64,000 bases of DNA, from contig NZ_CP136964.1 of the NCBI RefSeq assembly GCF_002871345.2, positions 1,617,678 through 1,681,677 of the forward strand, given 5' to 3'. A model generated the notes under the pieces. The model was not told the origin of the DNA. It searched no databases and worked only from the letters and a program-made list of their open reading frames with translations. This DNA is from Nosocomiicoccus massiliensis. GTDB taxonomy: Bacteria; Bacillota; Bacilli; Staphylococcales; Salinicoccaceae. This document shows positions 52,906-61,937 of this stretch, one piece after another. Within the stretch, counting starts at the first letter, position 1; each line of letters begins with the position of its first letter. The translations under genes were made by a program, and so were the position numbers.

Positions 52906-54684
52906 ATGACATTAGAAATGCTGTTTGTACTCGGCATGGTCGTTGTTATGCTTACGTTATTACTGTTTGAAGTAAGCCGAGCTGACTTTGTCGTATTTTT
53001 ATTTTTAGTAATATTTTTAATGACGAATGTCATTTCGACTGAAGACGCACTTAGCGGTTTTAGTAACGAAGGTTTAATGACGATATTACTATTATTTGTC
53101 GTCGCGAGTGCGATTGAAAAGCACGGCATTATAGAAGGAGTCGTCTACAAATTACTCGGCGATAAAACGACGCCAAGAGGCGCATTATTAAAGCTTTTAC
53201 CGCCAGTCGGTGTGTCGTCAGGATTTTTAAATAATACACCGATCGTATTAGCACTCACGCCGATTGTTAAAGACTGGGCGTTAAAACGTGGCTTTAGTCC
53301 GTCGAAGTTTTTAATCCCGCTCTCTTATATTACGATTATCGGTGGTACGCTCACGTTAATTGGTACGTCGACGAACTTAATTATCCACGGGTTGTTAATC
53401 TCTAGTGGTAAAGACGGGTATAGTTTCTTTCAGCTTGCACCGGTCGGTATTGTGATTTTAATTTTCGGACTTATTTATATCGTGACAGTTGGTTACAAGT
53501 TACTGCCAGAGCATTTAACTGCGACTGAAAAAATTCAAAGTGAGGCAAAAGAATTTTTAGCAGAAGCTGAGATAAGTGAAGACTTTGAGTATTGTAATCA
53601 TTCGATTATTGACGTGACAAAACATGCGATAAAAGGGATTTATATCATTGAAATTATTAGGGATAAAAGACCACTCCCTGAAGTGAACGCCCATTCGTAT
53701 ATTCAAGCTGGAGACCGTATTATATTTAGTGCGACGCTAGACGCGATTGGAGATATAAAGGACGTCAAAGGATTAAAGTTAAGAACAGGTAGTGAACTCA
53801 CGCTTGAAGACCTTCAAACTGAAGGGGCCGTACTGATTGAAGCGGTAGTTTCACACCGTTCGATTCTTCTAAATAAGACACTAAAAACATCGCGATTTAA
53901 AACGCGTTATCAAGCTGGGGTTATCGCGATTCACCGTAACAATAAACGTATCAACTCAAAAGTTGGAGATATCGTCTTAAAAGCAGGGGATACGTTACTA
54001 TTACTTGCGGACGAATCGTTTTTAGATGTTAATAAGTATAGCGATGACTTTTATATCGTGAGTAACTTAACACCCCCAGATAAGTTTATGCAAAATAAAC
54101 GTCAAGGATTTGGTGTTCTATTATTACTCGGTATTATGATTGGATTAGTCGTTGCTGGTATTTTATCGATGTTAAAGGCAATGCTTGTTATGGTCGTTAT
54201 ACTATTCGTGTTTAAAATTATATCTCCAAGAGATGCGATGACGTCGATTCAGTTTGACGTCATACTGTTAATAGGAAGTGCATTTGGAGTCGGTAAAGCA
54301 ATTACGAATAGTGGACTCGCAACGTTTGTCGCAGAGCATATCGTAATGTTCGCTAAACCAATTGGAGTACTCGCGCTACTCGCTGCACTTTATCTGATTA
54401 CAAATATATTTACAGAGCTGATTACGAATAGTGCTGCTGCTGTAATTATGTTCCCGATTGCTGTTGAAGTCGCGGAAATGATGAACACGCATTATCTTGG
54501 ATTTGTAATTGCGATTACGATCGCTGCGAGCAGTAGTTTTATCACACCGATTGGTTACCAGACAAACTTAATCGTCTACGGGCCAGGGGGATATAAGTTT
54601 ACCGATTATATTAAAGTCGGAGTTCCGCTATCGATTATTACGATGATTATTACAGTCACGACGGTTTATCTTTTATGGTTTTAA
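52906..54684 (+). CDS. SLC13/DASS-type permease with two RCK_C domains
   Basis: Membrane transporter of 592 residues in the ion-transporter/arsenite-permease superfamily. Helices at about 1-55 and 75-195, then two TrkA_C/RCK_C-like regulatory domains (about 205-290 and 295-380: VNAHSYIQAGDRIIFSATLDAIGDI and KVGDIVLKAGDTLLLLADES), then more helices to the end. The SNT-type helix-break motifs are visible: LNNTPIVLALTPIVKDW, GTSTNLIIHG and ITNSAAAVIMFPIAVEVA. Likely Na+-coupled uptake of a dicarboxylate or sulfate; substrate not determinable. ATG 52906 is 6 bases after AAGGAAG; an ATG at 52900 is too close. Confidence 0.86.
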   Translation: MTLEMLFVLGMVVVMLTLLLFEVSRADFVVFLFLVIFLMTNVISTEDALSGFSNEGLMTILLLFVVASAIEKHGIIEGVVYKLLGDKTTPRGALLKLLPPVGVSSGFLNNTPIVLALTPIVKDWALKRGFSPSKFLIPLSYITIIGGTLTLIGTSTNLIIHGLLISSGKDGYSFFQLAPVGIVILIFGLIYIVTVGYKLLPEHLTATEKIQSEAKEFLAEAEISEDFEYCNHSIIDVTKHAIKGIYIIEIIRDKRPLPEVNAHSYIQAGDRIIFSATLDAIGDIKDVKGLKLRTGSELTLEDLQTEGAVLIEAVVSHRSILLNKTLKTSRFKTRYQAGVIAIHRNNKRINSKVGDIVLKAGDTLLLLADESFLDVNKYSDDFYIVSNLTPPDKFMQNKRQGFGVLLLLGIMIGLVVAGILSMLKAMLVMVVILFVFKIISPRDAMTSIQFDVILLIGSAFGVGKAITNSGLATFVAEHIVMFAKPIGVLALLAALYLITNIFTELITNSAAAVIMFPIAVEVAEMMNTHYLGFVIAITIAASSSFITPIGYQTNLIVYGPGGYKFTDYIKVGVPLSIITMIITVTTVYLLWF

Positions 54685-54746
54685 TGTTTAAGTGTATGTA
54701 AATTCGGTTATATATGTACTACAACGATTTAGGAGGCAATTATTTT

Positions 54747-55259
54747 ATGACTAAAAAAGTTGCAGTATTAATGACAGATTTAGTAGAAGATAGTGAGTAC
54801 ACAGTACCAAAAGATACAATTTTAGAAGCAGGATACGAAGTAGAAGTCGTATCACCAGAAGGTAAAGTAGTTGAAGGTAAGCAAGGCGGAAAATTTGAAG
54901 CGGATGTTTCAGTAGCCGATGCAAATGCTGAAGACTACGCAGCACTTCTCGTACCAGGTGGATTCTCACCAGACGTTTTACGTGGAGACGCTGAAGATAG
55001 ACCAGCAAAATTTGCAAAACATTTCTTAGAAGCAGATAAGCCAGTGTTTGCAATTTGCCACGGACCACAGTTTTTAATCGACACAGGATTATTAAAAGGC
55101 AGAAATTTAACGTCAGTTAAAAACGTTAAAACTGACTTAATTAATGCTGGTGCAGACTGGGAAGACAAATCAGTCATCGTCGACAACAACTTAGTGACGA
55201 GCCGTACACCAGATGACTTCGATGATTTCACAAAAGCAATCGAAGAAGCTCTTAAATAA
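54747..55259 (+). CDS. DJ-1/PfpI family protein (YraA-like)
   Basis: Cytosolic class-I-glutamine-amidotransferase-like protein of 170 residues; family members act as intracellular protease, deglycase or stress chaperone. The nucleophile Cys is in AICHGPQ (about 103-109), preceded by the family Glu region EDSEYTVP and the PGGFSPD loop. Start ATG 54747 has AGGAGG; 11 upstream open codons lack an SD. Single gene with terminator. Confidence 0.93.
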   Translation: MTKKVAVLMTDLVEDSEYTVPKDTILEAGYEVEVVSPEGKVVEGKQGGKFEADVSVADANAEDYAALLVPGGFSPDVLRGDAEDRPAKFAKHFLEADKPVFAICHGPQFLIDTGLLKGRNLTSVKNVKTDLINAGADWEDKSVIVDNNLVTSRTPDDFDDFTKAIEEALK

Positions 55260-55263
55260 ATTT

Positions 55264-55302
55264 AAAAGGTGAGACGTAGTAAATGCGTCTCACCTTTTTT
55301 TG
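55264..55302. terminator. terminator after the PfpI gene
   Basis: 12-bp perfect stem AAAGGTGAGACG (55265-55276) with its complement (55286-55297), T-run following. Confidence 0.9.
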
Positions 55303-55346
55303 TGTATTGAGTATTTGTTGTGTTGTGGTGTTTTGTCGGGAGTGTT

Positions 55347-55994
55347 TTATTCGACAGTCACCGTAATGGCTTTCGCGTTCGGCTTACCGAAGCGGTCGAT
55401 GACTGTATAAGCGATATAGTACTCTCCTGGCTTGTCAGTGTTTACTTCATCTCCAACGATGTAGACATCTTCAGTAATATCATGGCCGTCTGTGTCGATG
55501 ACAGTGATATCTTTTTTAGGATCAAACGACTCGCCTTGAGAAACTGTCACGTCTTTCACGTTTTTAAATGTGACGCGTGGACCTTCTTTACTTTTTGAAG
55601 GTGACTTAGGAAGTTCAGTCGACGGCTCTTGTGACACAGTAACGAGTCTAGAGTTTTCATACCATGCCCCGTCTTCAGCTGTTACTTTATAATTTAATAC
55701 GTACTGACCCTCAGTATTCGTATCAACGTCACCAGATACTTCAATGTCAGAAGTTAAATCATCTTTAGAATCAATTGCGTACACACCAGCGAGCGGATCA
55801 AAGCTATCACCGACTTGAACATTCACTTCACCGATGTTGTAAATCGTCGGATAGTTGCCGTCGTAGTCCTCGATTAGTTTATCAATTTGAACAGAATTAT
55901 CGCTATTATCTTCTATCGTAGCATGCTCTAATGCATCAGCAGAAAAAGCAGTCGGTAAAATACCAATCATAATTTTAATTAAAGCAGTTTTCAT
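55347..55994 (-). CDS. secreted protein with two bacterial Ig-like (DUF5011) domains
   Basis: Exported protein of 215 residues. Signal-like N-terminus MKTALIKIMIGILPTAFSADA, cleaved probably after a Ser/Ala position near 24. The mature part has two tandem Ig-like repeats, about 47-123 (VNVQVGDSFDPLAGVYAIDSKDDLTSDIEVSG...) and about 142-215 (VKDVTVSQGESFDPKKDITVIDTDGHDITEDVYIVG...), joined by a Pro/Ser/Lys linker. There is no LPXTG, lipobox, SH3 or choline-type anchor, so how it stays at the surface is unclear. Such domains usually repeat in adhesins; this may be a remnant of one or a free secreted factor. ATG 55994 follows AAGGAG. Confidence 0.75.
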   Translation of the reverse strand: MKTALIKIMIGILPTAFSADALEHATIEDNSDNSVQIDKLIEDYDGNYPTIYNIGEVNVQVGDSFDPLAGVYAIDSKDDLTSDIEVSGDVDTNTEGQYVLNYKVTAEDGAWYENSRLVTVSQEPSTELPKSPSKSKEGPRVTFKNVKDVTVSQGESFDPKKDITVIDTDGHDITEDVYIVGDEVNTDKPGEYYIAYTVIDRFGKPNAKAITVTVE

Positions 55995-56087
55995 ACAAAT
56001 TTCTCCTTCAAGCATCTTAATAATAGTTTACTATGAAATCTGAAAAGAAAAAAGCATCAACTTGAGTGAAGGTGTGGCTTGCTTCGT

Positions 56088-56746
56088 TTATTTAACAGAA
56101 TTTGCTTGTTTTTGTTAGATATGTTGGGATAATTAACAAAAACCGGGTTGTGGCGTCGGGATTTGTTAAATAAAAATTTATAATTAACAAAAACATCCCC
56201 GCTAATCCGAAATATGTTAAATAAATCGGGATAACTAACAAAATCGCGATTTTTTTGTTAAATAAAATTGGCTGGATGGGTATTTTTATCTTTTTAAAGG
56301 ATAAAGAACCTTCTGTGCATCTCTTATTTACAAAAAATCAGCTAATTTGTTAAATATATCAAGATAATTAACAAAAACCGGCTCACAGCGCTGGGATTTG
56401 TTAAATAAAAATTTATAATTAACAAAAACATCCCCGCTAATCCGAAATATGTTAAATAAATCGGGATAACTAACAAAATCGCGATATTTTTGATAAATAA
56501 AATTTCTAGAAGGGGTATTTTTATCTTTTTAAAGGATAAAGAACCTTCTGTGCATCTCTTATTTACAAAAAATCAGCTGATCTGTTAGATATATCAAGAT
56601 AATTAACAAAAACGGGCTCACAGCGTGCGAATCTGTTAGATAAAAATTTATAATTAACAAAAACAGTGGTGTTGAGGCGAAATATGTTAAATAAACCACG
56701 ATATCTAACAAAATCGCGATTTTTTTGTTAAATAAAATCCGAAGAA
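56088..56746. repeat. 235-bp tandem repeat array built of hairpins (cluster 2)
   Basis: Gene-free. Units start at 56128, 56363 and 56598, an exact 235-base period; the third is partial (ends about 56746) and a fragment precedes the first. Each unit contains three hairpins with similar arms (TTAACAAAAA or ACTAACAAAA, with TTTGTTAAATAA) and different loops, plus a shared stretch ending in AACCTTCTGTGCATCTC. Example: 56236-56260, arms TAACAAAA and TTTTTGTTA around TCGCGA. Units 1 and 2 are nearly identical over more than 200 bases; unit 3 differs mainly in loops. The only longer open frame (minus strand 56559-56840) is translated repeat. Confidence 0.9.
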
Positions 56747-56874
56747 AAACACCAAACCCCTTTAAAGAGTAAAAACACACCAACAACCACGCCGCCTCAC
56801 TATCACCAAGAGAAAAAAACCAACCACTGACGCGACACACAGTGGCGTCACATTAACAGTGGGGTCACTTCCAT
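56747..56874. other. strand-skewed non-coding stretch
   Basis: The plus strand here is rich in A and C and poor in G up to about 56825, a clear skew unlike the neighbours. Arms around TGACGC / GCGTCA (56827-56849) and CCACTG / CAGTGG could pair. No ORF or promoter I can support. Confidence 0.4.
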
Positions 56875-56906
56875 AAAAAAGTCCAGCAGAGTGCTGGACA
56901 TTTTTT
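56875..56906. terminator. folD terminator
   Basis: Stem GTCCAGCA (56881-56888) with TGCTGGAC (56892-56899), loop GAG, A6 on one side and T7 on the other; on the minus strand it directly follows folD. Confidence 0.9.
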
Positions 56907-57757
56907 TATTCTACATTGTTTAAGCGTTTTGCTGCGATGAGTGCGTTGTTTAATACCATTGTGATCGTAAGTGGGCCAACACCGCCTGGTACTGGTGTGA
57001 TGTAGCTAGCGACTTCTTTTGCAGATTCGAAATCGACGTCTCCGACGAGTTTTCCGTCGACGACTGTGTTTCCTACGTCAATCACGATTGCGCCTTCTTT
57101 AAGGTCTTTTCCGTGAACGAGTCCTGGTTTTCCTACTGCTGATACTACGACGTCATAGTCTTTTAATTTTTCGACCATGTTTTTTGTGCGTGAGTGCATC
57201 AGTGTGACTGTTGCGTTTTCGTTTGTTAATAGTTTAGAAACTGGTTGTCCGACGATATGTGAACGTCCAATTACTGCAACTTCTTTTCCTTCGAGTGATC
57301 CTGTATGTTTTAATAACTCCATAATTCCAAGTGGTGTACATGGAATGAACGTTTCTTGTTCTGTGTACATTCGTCCGATGTTTACTGGACTAAATCCATC
57401 GACATCTTTCTCCGGAGCGATTGCTTCGAGGACTTTGTTTTCATCTACTTGTTTTGGAAGTGGTACTTGAACTAAAATACCGTGTACGTTGTCGTCTTCA
57501 TTTAGGCGACGAACTGTGTCTAGTACTTCTTCTTCTGTTGCGTCTTCTTCTAAGTGAATAATACCTGACGACATACCGATTTTTTCTGCGGCTTTATTTT
57601 TAGATTTTACATATGATAATGAAGCACCATCGTTACCAACGATAACGACTGTTAAGTTTGGTGTAATTCCTTTTTCTTTTAATGCTTCAACTTGTTCTTG
57701 TAAACCTGCACGGTAATCTTTCGCGATTTCGCGACCGTCTAATAATTCTGCTGTCAT
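56906..57757 (-). CDS. folD: methylenetetrahydrofolate dehydrogenase/cyclohydrolase
   Basis: Bifunctional cytosolic enzyme interconverting 5,10-methylene-, methenyl- and 10-formyl-tetrahydrofolate, supplying one-carbon units to purine synthesis. 283 residues, standard. Catalytic Tyr/Lys in [36 protein letters not shown], the NADP site [11 protein letters not shown] and the C-terminal [15 protein letters not shown]. Start ATG 57757 with AGGGGG; an open extension far upstream (to 58114) runs antisense through purD and is not real. In S. aureus folD precedes the purEKCSQLFMNHD operon co-directionally; here it is inverted and divergent to a lone purD. Confidence 0.96.
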   Translation of the reverse strand: MTAELLDGREIAKDYRAGLQEQVEALKEKGITPNLTVVIVGNDGASLSYVKSKNKAAEKIGMSSGIIHLEEDATEEEVLDTVRRLNEDDNVHGILVQVPLPKQVDENKVLEAIAPEKDVDGFSPVNIGRMYTEQETFIPCTPLGIMELLKHTGSLEGKEVAVIGRSHIVGQPVSKLLTNENATVTLMHSRTKNMVEKLKDYDVVVSAVGKPGLVHGKDLKEGAIVIDVGNTVVDGKLVGDVDFESAKEVASYITPVPGGVGPLTITMVLNNALIAAKRLNNVE

Positions 57758-57849
57758 GAAATATCCCCCTATATTCGTGTTACTGTTATTATTACAAATT
57801 TTTTCGAAAAATTCTACTAAACAAAGGTGGATTAAAAACGTGATAATAT

Positions 57850-57878
57850 TTTCAAACTGAAAGCGTTTTTTGTATAAT
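57850..57878 (+). promoter_or_regulatory. possible purD promoter
   Basis: TTTCAA (57850-57855), 17 bases, TATAAT (57873-57878). I looked for a PurR box or purine riboswitch and saw neither. Confidence 0.55.
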
Positions 57879-57911
57879 GGAAGTACAACAGGTAACTTAG
57901 GAGAATGTAAA

Positions 57912-59207
57912 ATGAATGTAGCAGTTATAGGTAGCGGCGGAAGAGAACATGCGATCGTTAAAATGTTAGCGGACTCGAAAGCTGCAGATAATATCATTGC
58001 GATACCTGGTAATGCTGGCATGAATGATATTTGTGAAGTGATGTATAGAGTAGACCCAAATGACTTTGATGCGGTTGCAGGTATTTGTATCGAAAGACAA
58101 ATCGACTGGGTCATTATCGGACCGCCAGAACCACTCGAAAAAGGTTTAGCAGACTTTTTAATCGATGAGTACGGTTTAACTGTTTTTGGCCCACGTAAAC
58201 ACGAGGCTCAAATAGAAACTTCTAAAATATTTACGAAGCAATTACTTAATAAATACAATATCCCAACTGCGGATTATAAAATATTTACAAACTACAACGA
58301 AGCAAAAAACTATTTAACAGAATCTGAATATCCAATCGTTATTAAACATGATGGACTCGGTGACAACACGAAAGTTGTCGTCGCACAGTCACAAGATGAA
58401 GCGTATGAAGCACTCGATTATATCGCTCAATTTAAAGGAGAAGACACACCTAAAATCGAGCCGATTATTATCGAAGAATATTTAGACGGAGAAGAGTTTT
58501 CGTTAATGGTACTCGTCAATGAAGATGTATTTCATCCGTTTGAAATTATCGCTCAAGACCATAAATCTGCGTATAAGCGTGGAGTCGGACCGAATACAGA
58601 CGGTATGGGAGCATATGCTCCAATCACACACCTTGACGATTCAGTACGCCAAGAAGCGATTGATACACTTGTAAAACCTACAGTTGACGCGATGGTTAAA
58701 GAGGGGATGAAATACTTCGGGGTCCTATTTTTAGGAGCGATGCATACAAAAGACGGCGTAAAAGTGTTAGAGTATAACGCACGTTTTGGTGACCCGGAAG
58801 CACAAGTGTTAATGAGTATGTTAGAAAACGACTTTTTAAATATGCTTGAAAAGTTAAAACGTAAAGAGTCTTTTGAAATGAAGTGGAAAAAAGGCTTTAT
58901 GGCAGGTGCTGTACTTGCGACAAAAGACTATCCATATAAAGAAAACGTCGGTCTCGAGTTAGATTTCCCTGAATCTTTAAAAGAGTATATGTATATTAGT
59001 GGGCTATCTCAAAAAGAAGATGGCAGTTATATATCAAGTAAAGGACGCGTTCTCATGGTGTGCAACCACGGGAACACGATCGAAGAAGCATTAAACAAAG
59101 TAAATAAACACATGAAACAAATCAAATACAATGACGGAGATTTTTACTACAGAGAAGATATCGGTCACCGTGCATTAAATAGCAGTAAAGAGAAAGGCGA
59201 GCAGTAG
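57912..59207 (+). CDS. purD: phosphoribosylamine--glycine ligase
   Basis: ATP-grasp ligase making GAR in step two of purine biosynthesis. 431 residues. N-terminal [30 protein letters not shown], the ATP-grasp core [36 protein letters not shown], and [15 protein letters not shown] metal site. One oddity: canonical enzymes usually read KADGLAAGKGV where this has [11 protein letters not shown], so the nucleotide loop is altered. Start ATG 57912 with TAGGAGA; 14 upstream open codons include the promoter. The other pur genes are not in the window. Confidence 0.9.
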   Translation: MNVAVIGSGGREHAIVKMLADSKAADNIIAIPGNAGMNDICEVMYRVDPNDFDAVAGICIERQIDWVIIGPPEPLEKGLADFLIDEYGLTVFGPRKHEAQIETSKIFTKQLLNKYNIPTADYKIFTNYNEAKNYLTESEYPIVIKHDGLGDNTKVVVAQSQDEAYEALDYIAQFKGEDTPKIEPIIIEEYLDGEEFSLMVLVNEDVFHPFEIIAQDHKSAYKRGVGPNTDGMGAYAPITHLDDSVRQEAIDTLVKPTVDAMVKEGMKYFGVLFLGAMHTKDGVKVLEYNARFGDPEAQVLMSMLENDFLNMLEKLKRKESFEMKWKKGFMAGAVLATKDYPYKENVGLELDFPESLKEYMYISGLSQKEDGSYISSKGRVLMVCNHGNTIEEALNKVNKHMKQIKYNDGDFYYREDIGHRALNSSKEKGEQ

Positions 59208-59218
59208 CTCGTCTTTTA
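59194..59218 (+). terminator. weak purD terminator
   Basis: Arms AAAGGCGAGC and GCTCGTCTTT (one mismatch) around AGTA, with a short T-run; overlaps the stop codon. Confidence 0.5.
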
Positions 59219-59270
59219 ATTTGATGATTTACACGTCTCTTTTCTGTATAATACTTAAAGAGGTGAAGTC

Positions 59271-60518
59271 ATGTATAAACGATTTAATGACCACAAAGAA
59301 ACGATTGCTTGTACGCTACTTGGCGTATTTTTTCTTATACAAGGATTGTTTATATTAATTAACTTTAAAAGTATTACAAATAAACAAGATATTTCCGGGG
59401 AAAAGATTAAAAACGTATTTGATTTTATCAATATATTTTTTATAGAGCTTAAAAATATTTTAGGTATTGTATTTCAGCATTCTTTACTGATTACGTTACT
59501 GTCAGGTGTTGTCCTTATCGGACTCGGACTACTGATGTTTAAGTTTGCGAAAGTAATGAATAGAACGACAGCTTACGACCGTCGTTTTATCGTATTCTTT
59601 TTTAGTTTAACGTTTGTCATGTTTTTATGGTCGACATTTTTAATGTCACACGTATACGGATGGAGCAGTATTTTATTTTTACTCGCGTTTAGTGTACATA
59701 TGATTTATAACGTCTTTAACGAATATTTCGATAAAACATATCGTAAAGCGCAATATTTAGTCATTTTATTCTTTTACAGTGTGGCATATTTTGTTACGCA
59801 AAATAGCGTGTACTCTAATATCGATTCTGGGCTTCGTCCAACAGACGTATTATCGATCAACATGTACTACACGATGACGTGGACACTCGCATTACTCACA
59901 CTATCAGTCGGTGTCTTTTTATCTAAATCAGAAAACATTTTAAAACGACCAGTGAAAGATGAAGAACGAGAAATGTCACGTGTTCACGCGAGACGTAAAA
60001 TTAAGTTAAACGTAGACGTCAACAAATACTTTACGTTTATGCATGCTGTATACCGTGTGCGTGACAAAGTAATTAACGCTTTTTATAACTTTTTTGAAAT
60101 TAAGCCGATCCGCTGGGTAAAAGTGAATTACTTTGAACTCGTCTTTGGATTCTTGACGTTAATCGTTATCTTTTTAGAGTTTAACAACCGTAACAACGTC
60201 GTATTTGAAGGGCTATTTAAAATTTCAAATGTAAAATATATGTACGAGTGGTTTAACTTAGCGTTAACGTTTCTGCTTGCGGTACTGTATATTTTATTTA
60301 CAGTGCTTAATACGTTAAAAGATAAAGCATACAACAGACAAATGATTATCATCGTCGCTTTATGGCTAAAAGTAACGACGAGTCTCTTTATAACATTATT
60401 TAGAGATGTCGAGTTAAGCATTTTTATATTACCTTTGAATATCTCGCTCGTGTTACTGACAACGCCACTTCTTTTAATGAGTATATTTAAAACATTTAGA
60501 GGTGAGAGAAATGATTAA
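59271..60518 (+). CDS. polytopic membrane protein of unknown function
   Basis: 415 residues with about nine to ten hydrophobic segments (about 12-32, 65-90, 107-130, 132-150, 160-178, 200-218, 290-308, 330-355, 365-385, 390-410) and a basic cytosolic loop (SRVHARRKIKLNVDVNKY, about 240-260). No recognised motif. SD AGAGGTGAAG with ATG 59271; a TATAAT at 59247-59252 may be its -10. It overlaps hutG by 8 bases, so both are likely translated together. Confidence 0.68.
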   Translation: MYKRFNDHKETIACTLLGVFFLIQGLFILINFKSITNKQDISGEKIKNVFDFINIFFIELKNILGIVFQHSLLITLLSGVVLIGLGLLMFKFAKVMNRTTAYDRRFIVFFFSLTFVMFLWSTFLMSHVYGWSSILFLLAFSVHMIYNVFNEYFDKTYRKAQYLVILFFYSVAYFVTQNSVYSNIDSGLRPTDVLSINMYYTMTWTLALLTLSVGVFLSKSENILKRPVKDEEREMSRVHARRKIKLNVDVNKYFTFMHAVYRVRDKVINAFYNFFEIKPIRWVKVNYFELVFGFLTLIVIFLEFNNRNNVVFEGLFKISNVKYMYEWFNLALTFLLAVLYILFTVLNTLKDKAYNRQMIIIVALWLKVTTSLFITLFRDVELSIFILPLNISLVLLTTPLLLMSIFKTFRGERND

Positions 60519-61395
60519 ACACGAATATACAGGTCGCATTGATTCAGATCGTAAAGAACGTTTCCACCAAGTCGTTCAGTCGTATACGAATGAAACAAAG
60601 TCAGACGTCATCGTCGGATTTATGTCTGACGAAGGTGTGAAACGAAATAAAGGAAGAGTCGGTGCGAAAGAAGCACCGACTAAAATTCGTGAGAGAATGT
60701 CGTCAATGGCGTACATGAATGATGTTTATGACATTGGTAGTATTGAGGGTACCGAAGATTTAGAAGCGTCCCAACAACAACTCGGGAATGTCGTATCAAA
60801 ACTTCTTCAAAATGATAACTTCACTGTCATCTTAGGTGGCGGTCACGAAACAGTTTACGGGCATTACCTAGGCGTAAGAGATGCGTTTAAAGAAGAAAAA
60901 ATTGCCGTTTTAAATTTAGATGCCCACTTTGATCTTAGAAAAGAACGTAAAAGTTCCGGCACGATGTTTTATGAAATGCTTTCTGAAGACGACAATATCG
61001 ATTATTACGTCATCGGAATACAACAACTCGGAAACACGTTAACATTATTTGAAACTGCAGATGAATTCGGTGTGAAATACTGGACGCTCGACGAAGTACG
61101 ACAAAACGAATCACTACTTGACACAATTAAGGGTGAACTCGAAAACTATGATCACGTCTTCATGACGCTATGTATGGATAGCGTTCAAGAAGGAGTGGCA
61201 CCTGGAACGAGTGCGCCGTCACCAAACGGATTTACTGCTGAAGAAGTCGTTTCGACAGTGAAATATTTCGGAACGTTAAACAATTTAACGTCATTTGACG
61301 TTTCAGAAGTATCACCACCACTTGATATCAATGAGCGTACTTCAAGTTTAGCTGCATTCATTGTGTTAACATTACTCACAGAGAAGAATAAATAA
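60511..61395 (+). CDS. hutG: formimidoylglutamase (arginase-family)
   Basis: Binuclear Mn2+ ureohydrolase fold, 294 residues, hydrolysing N-formimidoyl-glutamate to glutamate and formamide in histidine breakdown. Metal ligand segments: LGGGHETVYGHYL, NLDAHFDLR and LCMDSVQEGVAPGTSAP. S. aureus HutG has GGGHD, DAHFD and CMD, so the Glu in GGGHE and the changed SVQEGV loop (usually VIDSAF-like) are departures; substrate may differ. No other hut genes nearby. The ATG at 60511 follows AGAGGTGAG; an in-frame GTG at 60502 is inside the SD. Confidence 0.82.
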   Translation: MIKHEYTGRIDSDRKERFHQVVQSYTNETKSDVIVGFMSDEGVKRNKGRVGAKEAPTKIRERMSSMAYMNDVYDIGSIEGTEDLEASQQQLGNVVSKLLQNDNFTVILGGGHETVYGHYLGVRDAFKEEKIAVLNLDAHFDLRKERKSSGTMFYEMLSEDDNIDYYVIGIQQLGNTLTLFETADEFGVKYWTLDEVRQNESLLDTIKGELENYDHVFMTLCMDSVQEGVAPGTSAPSPNGFTAEEVVSTVKYFGTLNNLTSFDVSEVSPPLDINERTSSLAAFIVLTLLTEKNK

Positions 61396-61410
61396 CATGG
61401 AGGAATTTAC

Positions 61411-61848
61411 ATGTACGAATATAGTGAACAATTATTAAATGAAAAAATAGAAATCGCACGTGAACTCGTTAAAAAGAAAGCAATTAAATCTGGAATTGCA
61501 GCAGCTTTACCTGTCCCTTTACTCGATTTAGGAACAGACGTTAAATATATGACAGAAATTGAAGACGAAATTAACGAAGTATTCGGTGTGACGAAAGAAG
61601 AAATCGAAAATAATGCAGACTCTATAAAAACACGTATTATGATTATGTTCTCAAGTGGAGTCGGTGACGTCGTATCTAAGTTTTCTACAAAAGCAATTTT
61701 AAAAGTAATCTCTAAAAAGAATAATAAACCGTCGCTTGCAGTTTCTAAAATTGTTACGCATAGTGTAAACGGTGCAGTGAGTTACTTCTTAATGAAAAAA
61801 CTCGGTGACAACCATATCGATTTTGTCGTTCAACAATTAAAAAAATAA
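61411..61848 (+). CDS. small EcsC/DUF697-like protein
   Basis: 145 residues, probably membrane-peripheral. Helical N-terminus (LLNEKIEIARELVKKKAIKSGIAAALPVPLLDLGTDVKYMTEIEDEINEVFGV) with the small-residue hydrophobic AAALPVPLLDLGTD, the pattern I associate with EcsC or DUF697 proteins; two weakly hydrophobic helices later. SD GGAGG with ATG 61411, 15 bases after hutG. Function unknown. Confidence 0.6.
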   Translation: MYEYSEQLLNEKIEIARELVKKKAIKSGIAAALPVPLLDLGTDVKYMTEIEDEINEVFGVTKEEIENNADSIKTRIMIMFSSGVGDVVSKFSTKAILKVISKKNNKPSLAVSKIVTHSVNGAVSYFLMKKLGDNHIDFVVQQLKK

Positions 61849-61937
61849 AAAATTAAAGTCTCAGATGAATTTTTTTATGAAATCGTGTACAATTAGTTTA
61901 ATTCAGATGTTTAAACGACTTGTAAAGGAGAGAGATT

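Noticed and set aside
56088..56746. CRISPR array
   Set aside because: Repeats are palindromic at multiple places, spacers are not unique (units 1 and 2 match throughout) and no cas genes are present.
56559..56840. 93-codon open frame on the minus strand
   Set aside because: It is translated repeat and strand-skewed sequence, lacks an SD and does not resemble a protein family.
57758..57911. PurR box or purine riboswitch at purD/folD
   Set aside because: No CGAA-type box pairs or purine-aptamer core could be recognised.
57758..58114. Long N-terminal extension of folD
   Set aside because: It is antisense to the start of purD, has no SD, and the family protein begins at 57757.
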